This document shows, piece by piece, positions 1 to 12,091 of a DNA stretch of 64,000 nt (its first letter is position 1; every line of letters starts with the position of its first letter). A program made the translations under genes and the position numbers. The DNA is taken from the NCBI GenBank assembly GCA_002749535.1, contig MZZL01000376.1, forward strand, positions 62,001 through 126,000. Direction: 5' to 3'. This DNA is from Apophysomyces variabilis. Lineage: Eukaryota > Mucoromycota > Mucoromycetes > Mucorales > Mucoraceae. The notes below the pieces were generated by a model that was not told the origin of the DNA, did not search any database, and was given only the letters and a program-made list of their open reading frames with translations.

Positions 1-205
1 CACAGAGAATAATTTCCCTTGGTTTTGTGTTCCAGAAAAAAATGCATTGCTGCAACTAGACCAACAATCCTAATAGAAATGGGGTAGTTAATACTACCCG
101 AAATAATGCATTTCTTCTTGCATCATCTCATTTGATCGGAAGACTACAATACGTATCTTTATGATTGGACCACAATTATTTGTGTATACGTTATTTCTTG
201 TTTGC

Positions 206-1690
206 CATACTGTTTATTGAACAATTTTTTACGCTACTCTAAATAAATTTTGCGCCCATGCAAGGATCAAGTTTGCGCTAAAATGGATAGAAATATGCGT
301 TATTAGTAAATGGATTATGCGGGAAATACATTTTGCTTACCTCAACTTGGTCCTCCAGTGGACACAAAATTTATTCGAGCAGTGTAAAAGAATGTTCATG
401 GTTAGTACATGGAAGGATAGCTTGACATCTTTTTTTTCTTAGTTACCCCCGAAGGGTAATCCTATCCAAAGGTGGGGGCGGTGAGAGAGAGGCACGGCTT
501 CCATGAGCGGCCGATTTGTGTGTAACGCACTGCAGAGGACTTGAAGCGATGCAACACCTGGCGAGGACTTGGAAGCAGAAGATAATGAATGACACTGTGC
601 ATAAACAGACAAGATTTCTTTTTCACTTACCTAGTGGAGTGCAGGGAGCTTACTCACACAACCAAGGTGGTTCGGGACAGAGGTCATGCAGGCTAAAGGT
701 TACAGAAGAGGGATATCACTCATTCTGTACATATGATCAATGCGAAGTACATACCGGGGATGTTTTTGGAGAACAGAGCCAAAGAGCCAAAAAGATGTCG
801 TCCCTTCGCTTTTAAATAGTATGTGATTACTGAAACCAAAAACGCAGCCATGGATAAGAAAATCAATGGATGTCTTATGGATGACAACAATTCAGAGATA
901 AGACAACAATTTTCCCAAGAGTAAAAATGGATTCAATCTGATAGAAGGTGTGGAACATCTGTAGAGGAAATGAACCCTCTTCGTTTGTTTCTATACGTCA
1001 TTGATTATATCATTTTCGTTTCTGTCAGTTATGGTATCAGAAGCTGTCAGGGCAGTGGTACCCAATTCCGGTTCTGCTCAATTGTATTGCCTTATATTCC
1101 ACTTTTATTTTCCCTGAATGTAGTAACGTTCTCCTTTTCTTCTGTTATATCTTAAACTTTGTCTATTAGGCAATCACAAAAGATTGGATTGCCACAGAAT
1201 GAACGGTTAGTATCTTGTCATAGATAATGTGCCCATCCATACACCGGTCAAGGTTAAGCAGTTGGTCGAAAAAAGAGGATACAAATGTCTCTATCTTCCT
1301 CCCGATTCTCCCTTTCTTAACCCAATAAAAGAGTTTTGGGTCAAAGTGAAGGCTGGGGTAAGAAGGGAGCCCTTACAAGTTGACGATAACCTTCAAGAGC
1401 GTATATGTTCAAGCAGCGCGAAAAGTAAAACGCTCAGACTGTCAAAGATGGATCAGACACTCTGAGAGCTTTTTCGTTAGATGCAAAAAATACAGAACCA
1501 GTTCTTTAAATGAACTCGTCTTGCTGTGGTTTGATCAGTAAATAGTGAACATGGACACGACTGTACGCAAAGAAGGGTAGTCTGACCGCAAATATTTCAT
1601 CCAATAATGCAATAAGCATTTTTGGATTCCGCAAAAACTTGAATCCCAGTCCGCAAATAAAAGATAGAAACACGCAGACAAATAGGTAAA
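206..1690 (+). mobile_element. Non-autonomous, damaged DDE transposon (copy 1)
   Basis: The left end carries the terminal repeat of a family found six times in this window (starts near 206; core CGCTACTCTA at 232-241). Positions 516-815 hold an open frame of 99 codons that is almost identical to one in the inverted copy at 40.5-42.2 kb. Positions 1211-1465 encode the C-terminal part of a Tc1/mariner-IS630 type transposase: a DNxPIH motif, then LPPxSPFLNPI, then FWxKxKAG. The Asp of DN and the acidic position after NPI are 34 residues apart, the DD34E spacing. In this copy the acidic residue is Lys (NPIKEF), so the fragment cannot be catalytic. The N-terminal half of a transposase is missing. 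Homology to the inverted copy stops near 1685-1690, so the right terminal repeat is lost. The 99-codon frame may not be a real protein. Confidence 0.8.
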
Positions 1691-3008
1691 TCCTGGCTGG
1701 GTTACTCCCAGGAAAATAAATTGCATGGAACTTCGCTTTTCGTAACCAAACAGTAAAGCCAATAGCAAGCTTATAATTGAAAACTGCAGCAGAACAGTAG
1801 ACTCAACTGCAAGATACAACAAGTGGATTGTGGAATTAAGTAGTTTGCAAGTTATCTATCTCTCTTTTTTTCCGGCAGAAACATAGAATATGTTAACATG
1901 CTAATCGCTACTATAAATGTGCCCATTATTGCATGGCATTATATGATAAGGAGACCCAATGCATCATGTGAAAAAGATGTTAGATACAACGACTTTTCTC
2001 GTTTCCCTCTCCGACGAGTTCTTACACTTAGTTTCTAGAAAAGATCATAGAGAGAAAGATATCATGATCGTTATATACCATTTAGCTGTACAAAATTGTT
2101 CCCGTTCAACAGGTTGGTGCAATCGTCTGAATATCTGGAGAAGTGTATGGACTAGTTAGGATCCTATGCCACGTTCAGAAATGGACGACTATAAACGGCA
2201 ATTCGCGGACTCCATTGGCGGATATTTTTCGAGCAACTAGGCCCTTTTTTTCTGCGTTCCCGTAACAGCAAAGTAAAAGTAAGGTCCCATGTGGAAATTA
2301 CAGCCATTATCACCGGAAAGCCCTGAATTCAAAGGCATCGCATCTCTTAACATCATTTATGAAGCCGGTAAATATTAAATGTGTCCATTGCAAAATGATT
2401 GAGCGTCATTAACGTGCTTGGCCATCTCGGTGCTGTTGCTCATGTAGGACTGGACCGAGATAGTCGACCTATTCTCGTTTTATGCGCATCTAATTTACCA
2501 AATCCTGATATATTTAACTATGACTTGATCTTACGGTAAAAATGCAGGTTGTTTTTCAAAAGTTTTAAGAAATCCTTGGTTAGGTTTATACTGGCGAGAC
2601 TGTAAGGAAAGGGAATTGTGCGGATGTAATCCCGCTCAATAGCTTTGTTTAGAGATGAATTCGTCGAGAATGACTATGTTTTGATATTCTTCTCCTCCCC
2701 AGCTAACCATCGACCTCCATGGATGTGGCTTCTAAAGGCTTATCGGGCGTTAGATCGCAAGTAAAGTGGACTGTTAGGGAAAGCAATATGAATCTCATAT
2801 GACTTGATAGGTACAAAAAGAATTTGAAAGCACTGTACGTGTTGCATTTAACAAGGAGCTATCGAATTATTTTCGACCTTGCCAACAAAATTACAAGGTA
2901 TTTTATCTTTGTTACAGGAAAAGAAAAAAAAATACAAAGCAAGAGAAAGAACCTCCTCTGACTTCGTGAAATCATGACAGTCCAAAGTTTGCACGCAAAC
3001 TGCATTAT
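1691..3008. other. Gene-poor AT-rich stretch
   Basis: I see no convincing coding exon on either strand. Open frames are short (66 codons or fewer) and have no recognisable motif. The stretch lies between the transposon remnant and the RhoGAP gene. The last 100 bases include a poly-A run and are likely 5' flank of that gene. Confidence 0.5.
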
Positions 3009-4022
3009 ATGTCGTCCTTGCATGAATTAAATACAGTTGTTCCGTTACCAGCCCATTTCATACCCCAGCCTGTGATTCGCTACGATAAGGAGCAAAAGAT
3101 ACCATTGCGGCAAAACTCTCATTATATTCCACCAAGACAAGCTACACTGTCACTGAGTCCTTCATTGACCTTTGGACGAAGCCTAGAGGACCTGGCAAAA
3201 CTAGAGGGGTGGGCGGATTCAGGAGTTCATGTCAATGACATTGTTTTCATCCCCAAAGTCGTGAGAAAACTGACTGAGCATCTACGCACTTATGGTAAAT
3301 AGAAACAAAGAAACCTAAGCAAGTGCTTAGCATTGTTTGTGAACTGATGACGTATAGCACTTGATAAGGAGGGTTTGTTTCGCAAGTCACCATCGAGCGA
3401 TGAGCTTCGTAGAGTCAAGGAGGCATTTAATCGGGGTAATTAGATAAGAAGGGACATTACGTTTAACGTAACTAACCCAAGGTGATCAGGAGAAGATGTT
3501 GACCTGCGTAATCATGACGCTAATGTATCGGCAGCCTTGCTGAAAGTATTTTTGCGAGAATTGCCTGAACCTATCATATCGACTCAATTTTCGAGCGAGC
3601 TTGGGGCTATTCCAGGTAACACCTTCTAGCTTTTTTTTCCTATTGTTTGGTTTGGATTTTCCGTTCATCTGCTTGTATCACGTAACACAGATACCGACTA
3701 TCCCCCCGAGATTATCGATCGCGTGAAACGAAAGCTGACAGTTGCATACGGCCATCGACCTTATGATTTGGGTTTGTTGAAGTTCTTGGTTGATTTCTTA
3801 TATGAAGTATCGCAGCATTCATCAGAGAACCGTATGAATGCACATAACCTTGCTTTGGTATTTACTCCGAACGTCATTCGTGCGATCGACAGGGATGGGG
3901 GTGAATCAATGAAACCACAAGAAGCCGTGGCGAGTGCAGCACTTTATTTAACTCAGATGAAGCAAGGCATGGGACTGATGAAATTACTGATCACCGAAAG
4001 GCATATATTGAAGGCTATTTGA
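3009..4022 (+). CDS. RhoGAP-domain protein
   Basis: GTPase-activating protein for a Rho/Cdc42-type GTPase, which would act in the cytosol or at the cell cortex on polarity and actin. Four exons fit by frame and splice sites: 3009-3294, 3358-3435, 3490-3615 and 3691-4022. The RhoGAP fold starts at FGRSLEDLA in exon 1. Exon 2 gives EGLFRKSPS, whose Arg is the expected catalytic arginine finger. Exon 3 gives LLKVFLRELPEP, and exon 4 gives the C-terminal helices with NRMNAHNLALVFTPN. The predicted protein is about 270 residues, little more than the domain itself, so further 5' exons adding a targeting domain may exist upstream. I chose ATG 3009 because the in-frame run to the domain is open and an upstream ATG near 2973 reads a different frame. 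The stop is 188 bases before the tricalbin-like start on the same strand. The family is certain; the substrate is not. Confidence 0.9.
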
Positions 4023-4209
4023 GTCATGATCTGCAAAGCTTGTATAAGTGTGCTTGTTTTTTCTTTCATATCCATAAAGCTAGCGTCTGTTTGAGAATTG
4101 AAGAACCGCGAGACCAAAAAAAAAGAGACCACGTTCAGCACTATTACCTTTTTACTTCCTTGGTCCGCGTTTGTTGTTCTTTTTATTCTTTTTTGTCCAC
4201 TCCTTTGTA

Positions 4210-7200
4210 ATGACAGACACAGGACCGCTACCAACAATACAGGATCTTATTACTTCCTCTGGGTTGGATGAACCAGAACCTGTCCAACAACGCGAAGATT
4301 CTCAGTCGCATTCTACATCAGAAGCAGCAAAAGAAACGCCTGGCTCCGAAAAGTCTAACTCTGGAAAGAGCAACGGCGAAAAGACTCTCCTAACAGACGG
4401 TGACTCTGGCAAAGCTAAAGAAGGACCTACGATTCCAGGCGCGTACACGGGTAGTAATGCCCTTCCCGATTGGTATAGAGTGGGCTGGACAGCCTTTTCC
4501 ACTCTGCCTAATCCAGGCGATGAGCAAGGCATGACCGAATTCAAAGACATGGACCCAGCGGCTGTGGCGGAAATATATAAAGGCTCACGTGCCGTCGCGA
4601 ACAGAGACAATGACATAGTTGCTCAGTATCTCAAAGATTCCTACTATGGCGAATGGTACCACAACGCAGGCGTCTTTATTCTGACCGTCCTGATGACATG
4701 GTTGCTTACGTGCTTTGGTGCTGGCCTCTCAACCTGTTTGATTATCGGCGCATTTTTTGGTAATTTATCAAGATAATGCAGCATATGTATGTTTTGGAAT
4801 AGGAAGGCTAATCATGACGTAGGAACTTACTATCAAACATCGATTCGCCGAGTTCGTCGCAATGCTCGGGACGATATTCAACGAGAATTAATGATCACTC
4901 GTTTGGAAACAGACATAGAATCTGCGGATTGGATCAATCATTTCTTGTCTCGTTTTTGGCTTATCTTCGAACCCGCATTGTCTGCTCAGATTATAGGAAT
5001 CGCAGATGCCATTCTTGTCGAAAATACACCATCTTTCTTGGATTCTATCCGTCTTAGTACCTTCACTTTGGGTACCAAAGGACCTCGCATAGAAGGGATT
5101 AAGACATACCCGAGAACGGAACCTAATATTGTGGTAAGACGGGCATTACTGGTTAGTAAAATGCATGGCTTTTGAATAAGCATTTTAGTGCATGGACTGG
5201 AAGTTATCCTTTACTCCCAATGATATACTGGACCTTTCTCACCGTGACCTCCAATCGAAAATCAACCCTAAGATTGTGCTTTCAATTCGAGTGGGCAAAG
5301 GCATGATTGGTGCAGGCATGCCTGTTTTGCTCGAAGATTTGGCGTTTAGCGCCAACATGCGTCTCCGGTTCAAGTTATTCAATGAATTCCCTCACGTCAA
5401 GACAGTGGAGGCTTCATTTTTGGAGAAGCCACAATTCGATTACGTGCTGAAGCCCGTTGGTGGCGAAACATTTGGATTCGATATTAACAACGTAAAGTAT
5501 AAAATCCGTGTTGGATCATCTTCCTTAATAACGTGGAATTTTGGTTTACTATTAGATTCCAGGACTTCAGACATTTGTCGAAGAACAAGTGCACGCTACT
5601 CTGGGACCGATGATGTATGCGCCAAATGTGTACACAGTAGATGTTGCGGCAATGATGGCAGGCACTGATCTGGGTAAGTGAGTTCCTTAGTATATATCAT
5701 TTTCTTAATTATTACCGAACTGTAGATGCGGCCAATGGTGTGCTTGCCATTACCGTGTATTCGGCTCACGGGTTGAAAGGAACTGATATGTTTGGTTCAT
5801 TGGATCCCTATATTACGTTCCACTCTGGCAACGTTAACAATCCTGAACTGGGACGTACTTCGGCCTTTGAGAATACTACAAACCCGAAGTGGGATGAAAC
5901 ATATTTCTTGTTGTTAAACAACTTGAACGATGAGTTCTATGTACGCGTTATGGATCGTAATACCGGTCGTAAAGACAGCGAAATTGGCGTAGCCAACTTT
6001 GATTTGAAGGAGCTTCAAGAAGCCAATAACGTTGTCGATGGATTGTAAGTTTTCCTTTCTAACATCCGACTGGACTGCAGGTTAACTTTTTTTATGTAGG
6101 AATATGTCTGTACTACGAAGCGGAAAAGTTGTAGGAGAAGTGAAGTGCGATCTTCGTTATTTCCCGGCTGCCCGCCCGGAGAAACAGGAAGATGGCACTA
6201 TTATTCCTCCGCCCGAGTCCGAGAGTGGTATTTTGCGATTTACTGTGCATGAATGTAAAGAAATCGGTGGCGCTGTTAAGAAAAGCGGTCTTCCCGGAAT
6301 TGGAGGCCTTCCTGTGGTTGGAGGTCTTCCTTTAGTAGGCAGTGGCGGATCCGATATCGATGCTTATGCTGTTGTCAGAGTGAACGGGCAAGAGAAGTTG
6401 CGGACTAAGACATTTAAACGCAGTGTCAATCCTCGATGGGATAAATACGTGGAGGTGTTCGTACCTGACAAGAATCAATTGGATCTCGGGGTCAATATCC
6501 TCAATGAGAAAGAATTTGGCGAAGATGAAATACTTGGCCGTTGGAGCTCGCCGCTTAAAACGTTTGAAGATGACATCACAAACCGAAAGATGGACTGGTG
6601 GTCTTTGAAGGATGGAACTGGAAGAATCCATTTGAGTATGCAATGGAAGCCTGTGATCATGACAGGATTTAGTGAAGGCTTAGGTCATGGCGCTTACCGT
6701 AAGTTAAAGACAATAGATATTTTTGGACATCAATATTCCTTACACAACAACAGGTCCACCGATTGGTGTTGTACGATTACACTTCGCCGAAGCTAAAGAA
6801 CTGAAAAATGTGGAAGCATTGACGGGTGGAAAGTCCGATCCCTATGTACGCGTCCTAGCAGGCATGCAAGTGCGTGGCCAAACCGATGTTATTCTCGACG
6901 ACTTGGATCCTGTATGGAATTCATCGCTTTACGTTCCTGTCCATTCCCTCCGTGAAGACTTGATATTCCAAGTTATGGATTACAACGACATTTCAAAGGA
7001 TAAGATCTTGGGGTTGCATGACTTCATCCTTAAAGATATCGTAAAGGAAACCGTTGTGGATGGACAGACGATTTATGTAGGACTTGATCCCGTCGACAGG
7101 TACAGGATTTGGATATAAGGAATATAAGGTTTTAAGTGATAATGTAGATGGGTTGATCTTACCAGCCATGAGCGAAAGAAAGGCAAGGGACGCTTGCATT

Positions 7201-9254
7201 ACACTGCTTCCTTCTATCCTATTTTGGAATTACCCAAGGAGGAAGAAGAGAAAGAAGAAACCGGAGAAGAGACTACTGAGGAAAAGGAAGAAACAGAGAA
7301 ACAAGTAGATGGAGTAACCCCAGAGGATAAGACCCTCCCTGAGAGAGATCTGCATGGTGAACTGATCAAGTACACCGAAGATAAAAAGATCGATCTTCTT
7401 GCGTATGAATCTGGCATTTTGGCTGTTACGATCCACGACGTCAAACTGCCGGAACGAATGAAAGTGACTACGGATATTCTGTTGGATTCGAATGATCCTC
7501 AATACCGAACAAGTCAGGCCAAAGGTATACATTTGCCGTTCAATGAAACAGGTGATGCATTTGTGAAGGAAATGGAGTTTTCGCGTCTCGTTGTACGCGT
7601 CAAAGCTGTCAAGGACAACGACAAAGACGACTCGCATGTGGGTTACTACAGTCGTCCTGTTCGTGATATCGTCCGCGCACTGATGAACGAGGAAAACAGC
7701 GAACCAAAGTCATTTGATCTTCTTGAATGCCCAGGTGGATCTGTGCGTCTTAATTTCAAGTTTACACCTGTTATACAATTCAAGTTGGATCCTAGCGAGA
7801 GCATGGAGAGTAAGTCTGATAAATGGTTAGCAAGGTAGCCGCATTAACCAGAAATAATAGATCAGGGCATGTTGACTGCCACTGTTCTGAGGGCTAAGAA
7901 CCTCAAGGCTATGGATCGTTCAGGCACGAGTGATCCTTACGTTGTGTTCAAATTGAATGGCAAAGAAGTATATAAAACACAGGTTTACAAGAAGCAATTA
8001 AATCCTGTATTTAAGGATGAAAAGTTCACTGCTCCTGTGGTAATGCTAGTTGCCAAACCAGTTTGAAACGAGCAAGGTTAATGCTAATACTCTTCGATCG
8101 CTTGTGTAGTTGCAACGTATAGGTGCCAAGTTGGAGGCAATCATATATGATTGGGATCAATTCGGAGGACCAGACTTACTTGCTCAAGGCGATATCATAT
8201 TCACAAGTGATACACTTGAGAGTTTTGCTGCTAAAGAATTCGAGGTGCCAATGACCGAGGGAGCAACTCTCACGATTCGTTTGTTGTGGCAGCCACAGTT
8301 AATCGCTCGTCAGCGTCAAGGCACTTCATTATTATCAGCTACCACCAGAATGTTCACCTCTGTACCTGGTACGGCCTTAGGTGCTGGAGGCAAGGTGATC
8401 GGCACAGGTTTGGATGTTGGCGGTAAAGTACTTGGTACAGGCGGTAGGGTTGTTGGAGGAGGTGTATCCGCAATTGGAGGAGGTGTTTCTGCTATCGGCA
8501 GTGGTATCGGCAGCGGTATTCGCGGAATTGGAAGACTGGGAAAAAAAAACGGTGGTAGCGACGTATCCAGCACAGCGGGAGGTAGATCTTCTGGAGTTAT
8601 TCCTGAGGAAGTACCAGTTCAGGCTCCTCAGATCCCAGTTGCGGCCGCCCCAGCCTCAGCAGTTCCAGCCCCCGCCGCCCCAGCTGGCCAAGTTCCAGTT
8701 GCTCAGCCTCAAGCTGTGAACGATGTTTCACCGCGTGCATCTTTGTCCAAACGGTCCATATTTACGACAGGTGCTGGTAAGTTAAATTAATGAAGCGATA
8801 ATAATAATAGCTAAAAGGATGATAAATCGCGCAGATGACGCTGTTAATGTGAAGATATCCATTATTGCTGGACGCAATCTTAAAGGAATGAATCGGGATA
8901 AAACCAGTGATCCTTATGCCCGAGTCCGTATAGGAAAGCATGTAGTGCATAAGACACGCCATATCAAGAAGACATGCGAACCAGAATGGTAAAGGACCAA
9001 AGAGCGAGTTATTGTGGCATGTGTATACTCAGAATGTCCAAAATAGGAACGATGTCTTTACAACTAAGATCAGCCAAAATCAACCTATTCTGGAGATCAA
9101 AGTCAAGGATCACAATACGTTCAGCGATGTTGATATTGGCGACGCTGTATTCAATATGAGTGACCACTTGGGGTCTGGTCAAGCATTTGATGGATGGCTT
9201 CCTTTGGTTCCCGAAGGAAACGGAGAGATTCGTATTCGCGTAGAAGCGATTTAA
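4210..9254 (+). CDS. Tricalbin-like SMP and multi-C2 membrane tether
   Basis: Protein of the tricalbin/extended-synaptotagmin family. Members anchor in the ER by a hairpin, carry lipids in an SMP domain and bind the plasma membrane through C2 domains. About 12 exons join in frame, giving a protein near 1,450-1,500 residues. First comes a polar, Ser/Glu/Lys-rich N-terminus, then a hydrophobic hairpin (about 4660-4759). The SMP domain follows, with ESADWINHFLSRFW near 4918 and continuing to about 5660. C2 domains lie near 5740-6048, 6215-6660 and 6755-7098, a degenerate one near 7395-7790, and further ones near 7866-8300 and 8837-9254. Several keep DPY(V/I) and NPxW signatures. A Gly/Pro/Ala-rich linker (8330-8780) precedes the last C2. 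The junction at 7098/7147 restores RWVDLTSHERK, a conserved tricalbin stretch. The stop is 129 bases from that of the convergent neighbour. Confidence 0.93.
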
Positions 9255-9383
9255 TGAAGGGATATCTGTGAAATAGTTAGAGTACACTTAAAGTCTTTTT
9301 GTGAGTACACTTCTAATCATGACCAATTGTTTTCATTAATAAAAAACCCACGCTAAATTATTTTGAAACTATGTTAAATAAGG

Positions 9384-10320
9384 TTATTTATCAAAGATAA
9401 GTTCGGCATCCGCTGAGGAAGTCTCGATATCGATGTAGCCATCGCCTGAGCCTTGCCGTCCCACTTTTTCATTTGGTTCATCAACGTCGAGAAAGATGTT
9501 TGAGGAGTTCACTAAAGCCTTTCCGCTTTTGGAAGTCTTTACCCTAAAATATCCAACAAAGTTGGTGGGCTGTGCGTAGCGAGGAGACATTAGTATGTGT
9601 AACCAAGTAAGTAATAAAAAGTTGGCTTACAAAATGGACAACAACCGAAGAGCTTGATGTCTTAAAGATGGCTTTCACGGAAGGAGAGGCACGTAAGACG
9701 TTTACATTGATGGAGCCGTTGGAAGTTTTGACTCGCAATAGCTTTGCTGGACGTACATCGTCCAGATGTACTCGCGAGTTTGTGGTCTCGACATATATCC
9801 TGGAGCCTTCCAGGCGTGCAGATTCTTTGACCTCAATTCGTGCATTATCTGTTGCAATTCGTAGTAGGTCACTTGCTGATACACAGCCTTTGATTTTCAC
9901 CTGAGAATTCGTCGTGTCGATATGAATTTGCGGTGCCAAGAGTTCTTCTGCTACTCTAATTTTTGCGTTCACTGTCTTTAACCGAATCCATCTTTCAGCC
10001 CATATGCGTTTTTCGAGACTAATTTGGCTATTCATGGTTTCCAAATCGCATAGTTCGCCTCGCCAAGCTTCCGGGAGTTCGATTTTCTTATTTTTCTGAC
10101 GGATGACCAGCTGGGAGTGGTGAGTATTTACGGGGTGACTTTGAGAAGGATAGGCGTTTCCTTTGGATGGAGTATGTGAAGGGTAATGAATGGTGTGGTC
10201 CTGTTCGCTATAAGGGGGTGGGGCACCTAGCGGTATTGTATTGGAGGAAGGAGGTGGTGGCGGAAGGGGCCGTGATACGTTTTGCATATGCGATGGTTGT
10301 CCGCAGAACCCTATCAGCAT
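9384..10320 (-). CDS. DUF4097-like beta-repeat protein of unknown function
   Basis: Two exons, 10320-9631 and 9569-9384, join in frame to give about 291 residues. The first ~80 residues are Pro/Ser/His-rich with a PPPPPPSS tract and a PPPYSE motif of the PPxY type, which WW domains (for example Rsp5-type ligases) bind. The rest is a series of short beta-strand repeats with recurring TxNSxV/I and TxNAxI patterns, as in the right-handed beta structures of DUF4097 proteins. No signal peptide or membrane segment is visible. Fungal relatives are common and uncharacterised, so I give no biochemical role. The gene converges on the tricalbin-like gene. Confidence 0.7.
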
Positions 10321-12091
10321 CGCATTCAGTAGACCGATACAAACAGTAGTTATTCATTTTTCCTCACCTTTCATTGTTTTGGGTGTAATAGCAATAGAGA
10401 AGAAGAGAAGAAGAAAGAAAAGAGAGATAAAATGTCTGAGTTCCTTTCCGTTCATTGATCGAGGTTTTATTTTTACTTTTTTTTTTTGTGTTGCTCAGCA
10501 CGCAAAAAATTGGTACGTTCTGTGCTGACACAAACATAGTTTATTCAATTATCTTATGTCTCTTTCAATAAGTCGACTTCTCGCTTTGAAACTCCTTGCA
10601 ATTAGTAGATTCCTTCATTTCTTGTTCCTTCTCCATGGGTTCCTTATTTTCGCTACCAGGGGCAGAACAACGACGGTCTGTACAATCATCACCCCACGCC
10701 ACGCTGACCTTCAATACTAAGAAATAGCCTGAGTGACTCTGCTAGTTCTTTATATCCATCCTGCTTACTCTCAAGACATCCTATACGAGCGCTGATAGAG
10801 CGTTCTACAATCATTCAAGGAAAGAAAAGAATAAGCCATATAATTGAAGTGGATTCATTCAGTTCTACCTGGCATTTCTAGTTTTGTTCGTTCGAATAAT
10901 CAAAGTTGGTTGGTGCCCTACTGCAAAGCTTTATATAATTTACGAAGCAAAAGAAGTCCAAGTCACCAGACCACGACGTATGGCATTTAGACGGATTAGA
11001 CCAAGTATTTTCAAACTAGGGATAATTTGCCTCATTTAGCTTGTCATTGCGGTCACCAAATATGCTAAATGATTCTCATTATCTTTCTCAGGTTCTAGTA
11101 TCATGTATGACGTATTTTACGATTTTGCTTTATAGACCTGATCTCGTTCAAACCAAATGCTAAAAGATGGAAAGCATAGGCTAAGCAATACGTTATCGAT
11201 CAAATCACGATGTGACCATCCATCGCTGAGCAAAATGCCCGAATTAAGTAGTAGATGCCATCCTATGGATAACATTCACAAACTGATGCTAAAGATGTTT
11301 CTCCCCTAAAATGGAAAGTTTATCAACTTTCAAAGCATGTGTCGACTGTCTCTGCGTAACTACTGTGTTTGCTTTTGGTAATGCGAAAAGAAAACGTTCG
11401 TATGACTCATCGCTGTCTTCTCACATACAACTGGATTTCTCGATGATTCTGTCTTCTATCTACTCAGCAATTTGACTTTGCAACGATAACCTTTGGTTAC
11501 CATATCTTGTCGTATGGTTAATCAGCTGAAAGTTCAAGGAACATTAGAACTCCCCCAGCTATTGTCAGAGGATGCCTCATATCGGAACCCGCACATGCAA
11601 ATCCGTTAAATGGCACCTTTACCTAGCCAATTTACGGAGATAATGTGAACCACAATTCGAAATAACCTATCAGAGATGCAAGCATATTTCGCAACTTGAA
11701 TCGCCTGAAGTATAGTTGATTATGGATAGTTCGGTGTTACTTGGCTGAGCAAGTCTATTTGTATCATGCTACCATAATGATCGATGGGCTACACAATCGT
11801 TCCGAGAATGCCTTGTCTAGATCTTCAATAGATTCCGAAGAAATACATATTGTTTATGCATTAACATGCAGTCTATCCAACATATACTTAGCACTTCTTC
11901 GATGAGCCTAAGTTTCGCCGAAATCCACTTGTTTGTAATGCTTCAGTTAGCAACCAGAACCATCGTTATCTACAAGTTACTGCAAGAATCGCAATCATGC
12001 ACAAATATCGAGCGCGTCTGAGCCGTGTTTATTAGGTTATTTACACACAACATACACTATACTGGTTTAAGTGACATGCCTTATCGAACTT
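10321..12091. other. Gene-poor stretch with one weak candidate
   Basis: Apart from the weak candidate at 10570-10871, I see no supported exon. Minus-strand open stretches of about 40 codons occur near 11330-11460 and 11830-11945, but runs of that length are expected by chance. Pyrimidine/purine tracts lie at 10390-10500. Confidence 0.4.
10570..10871 (-). CDS. Candidate small multi-exon gene, weak
   Basis: Reading the minus strand, a short exon near 10803-10761 ends at a GTAAGC donor. It would join in frame, across an intron ending in CTATTTCTTAG, to a last exon that stops near 10570. The joined frame contains CLEILKVSVAWGDD followed by a Glu/Lys/Ser-rich tail. An in-frame ATG three codons upstream lies across another possible intron (ATGCCAG, GTAGAAC). 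If that is the start, the protein is about 65 residues; otherwise more 5' exons exist. Splice sites and phase agree, but there is no family match and chance agreement is possible. Confidence 0.25.

Noticed and set aside
8316..8573. Pro-rich minus-strand frame in the tricalbin-like gene
   Set aside because: Antisense of the Gly-rich linker; composition explains it.
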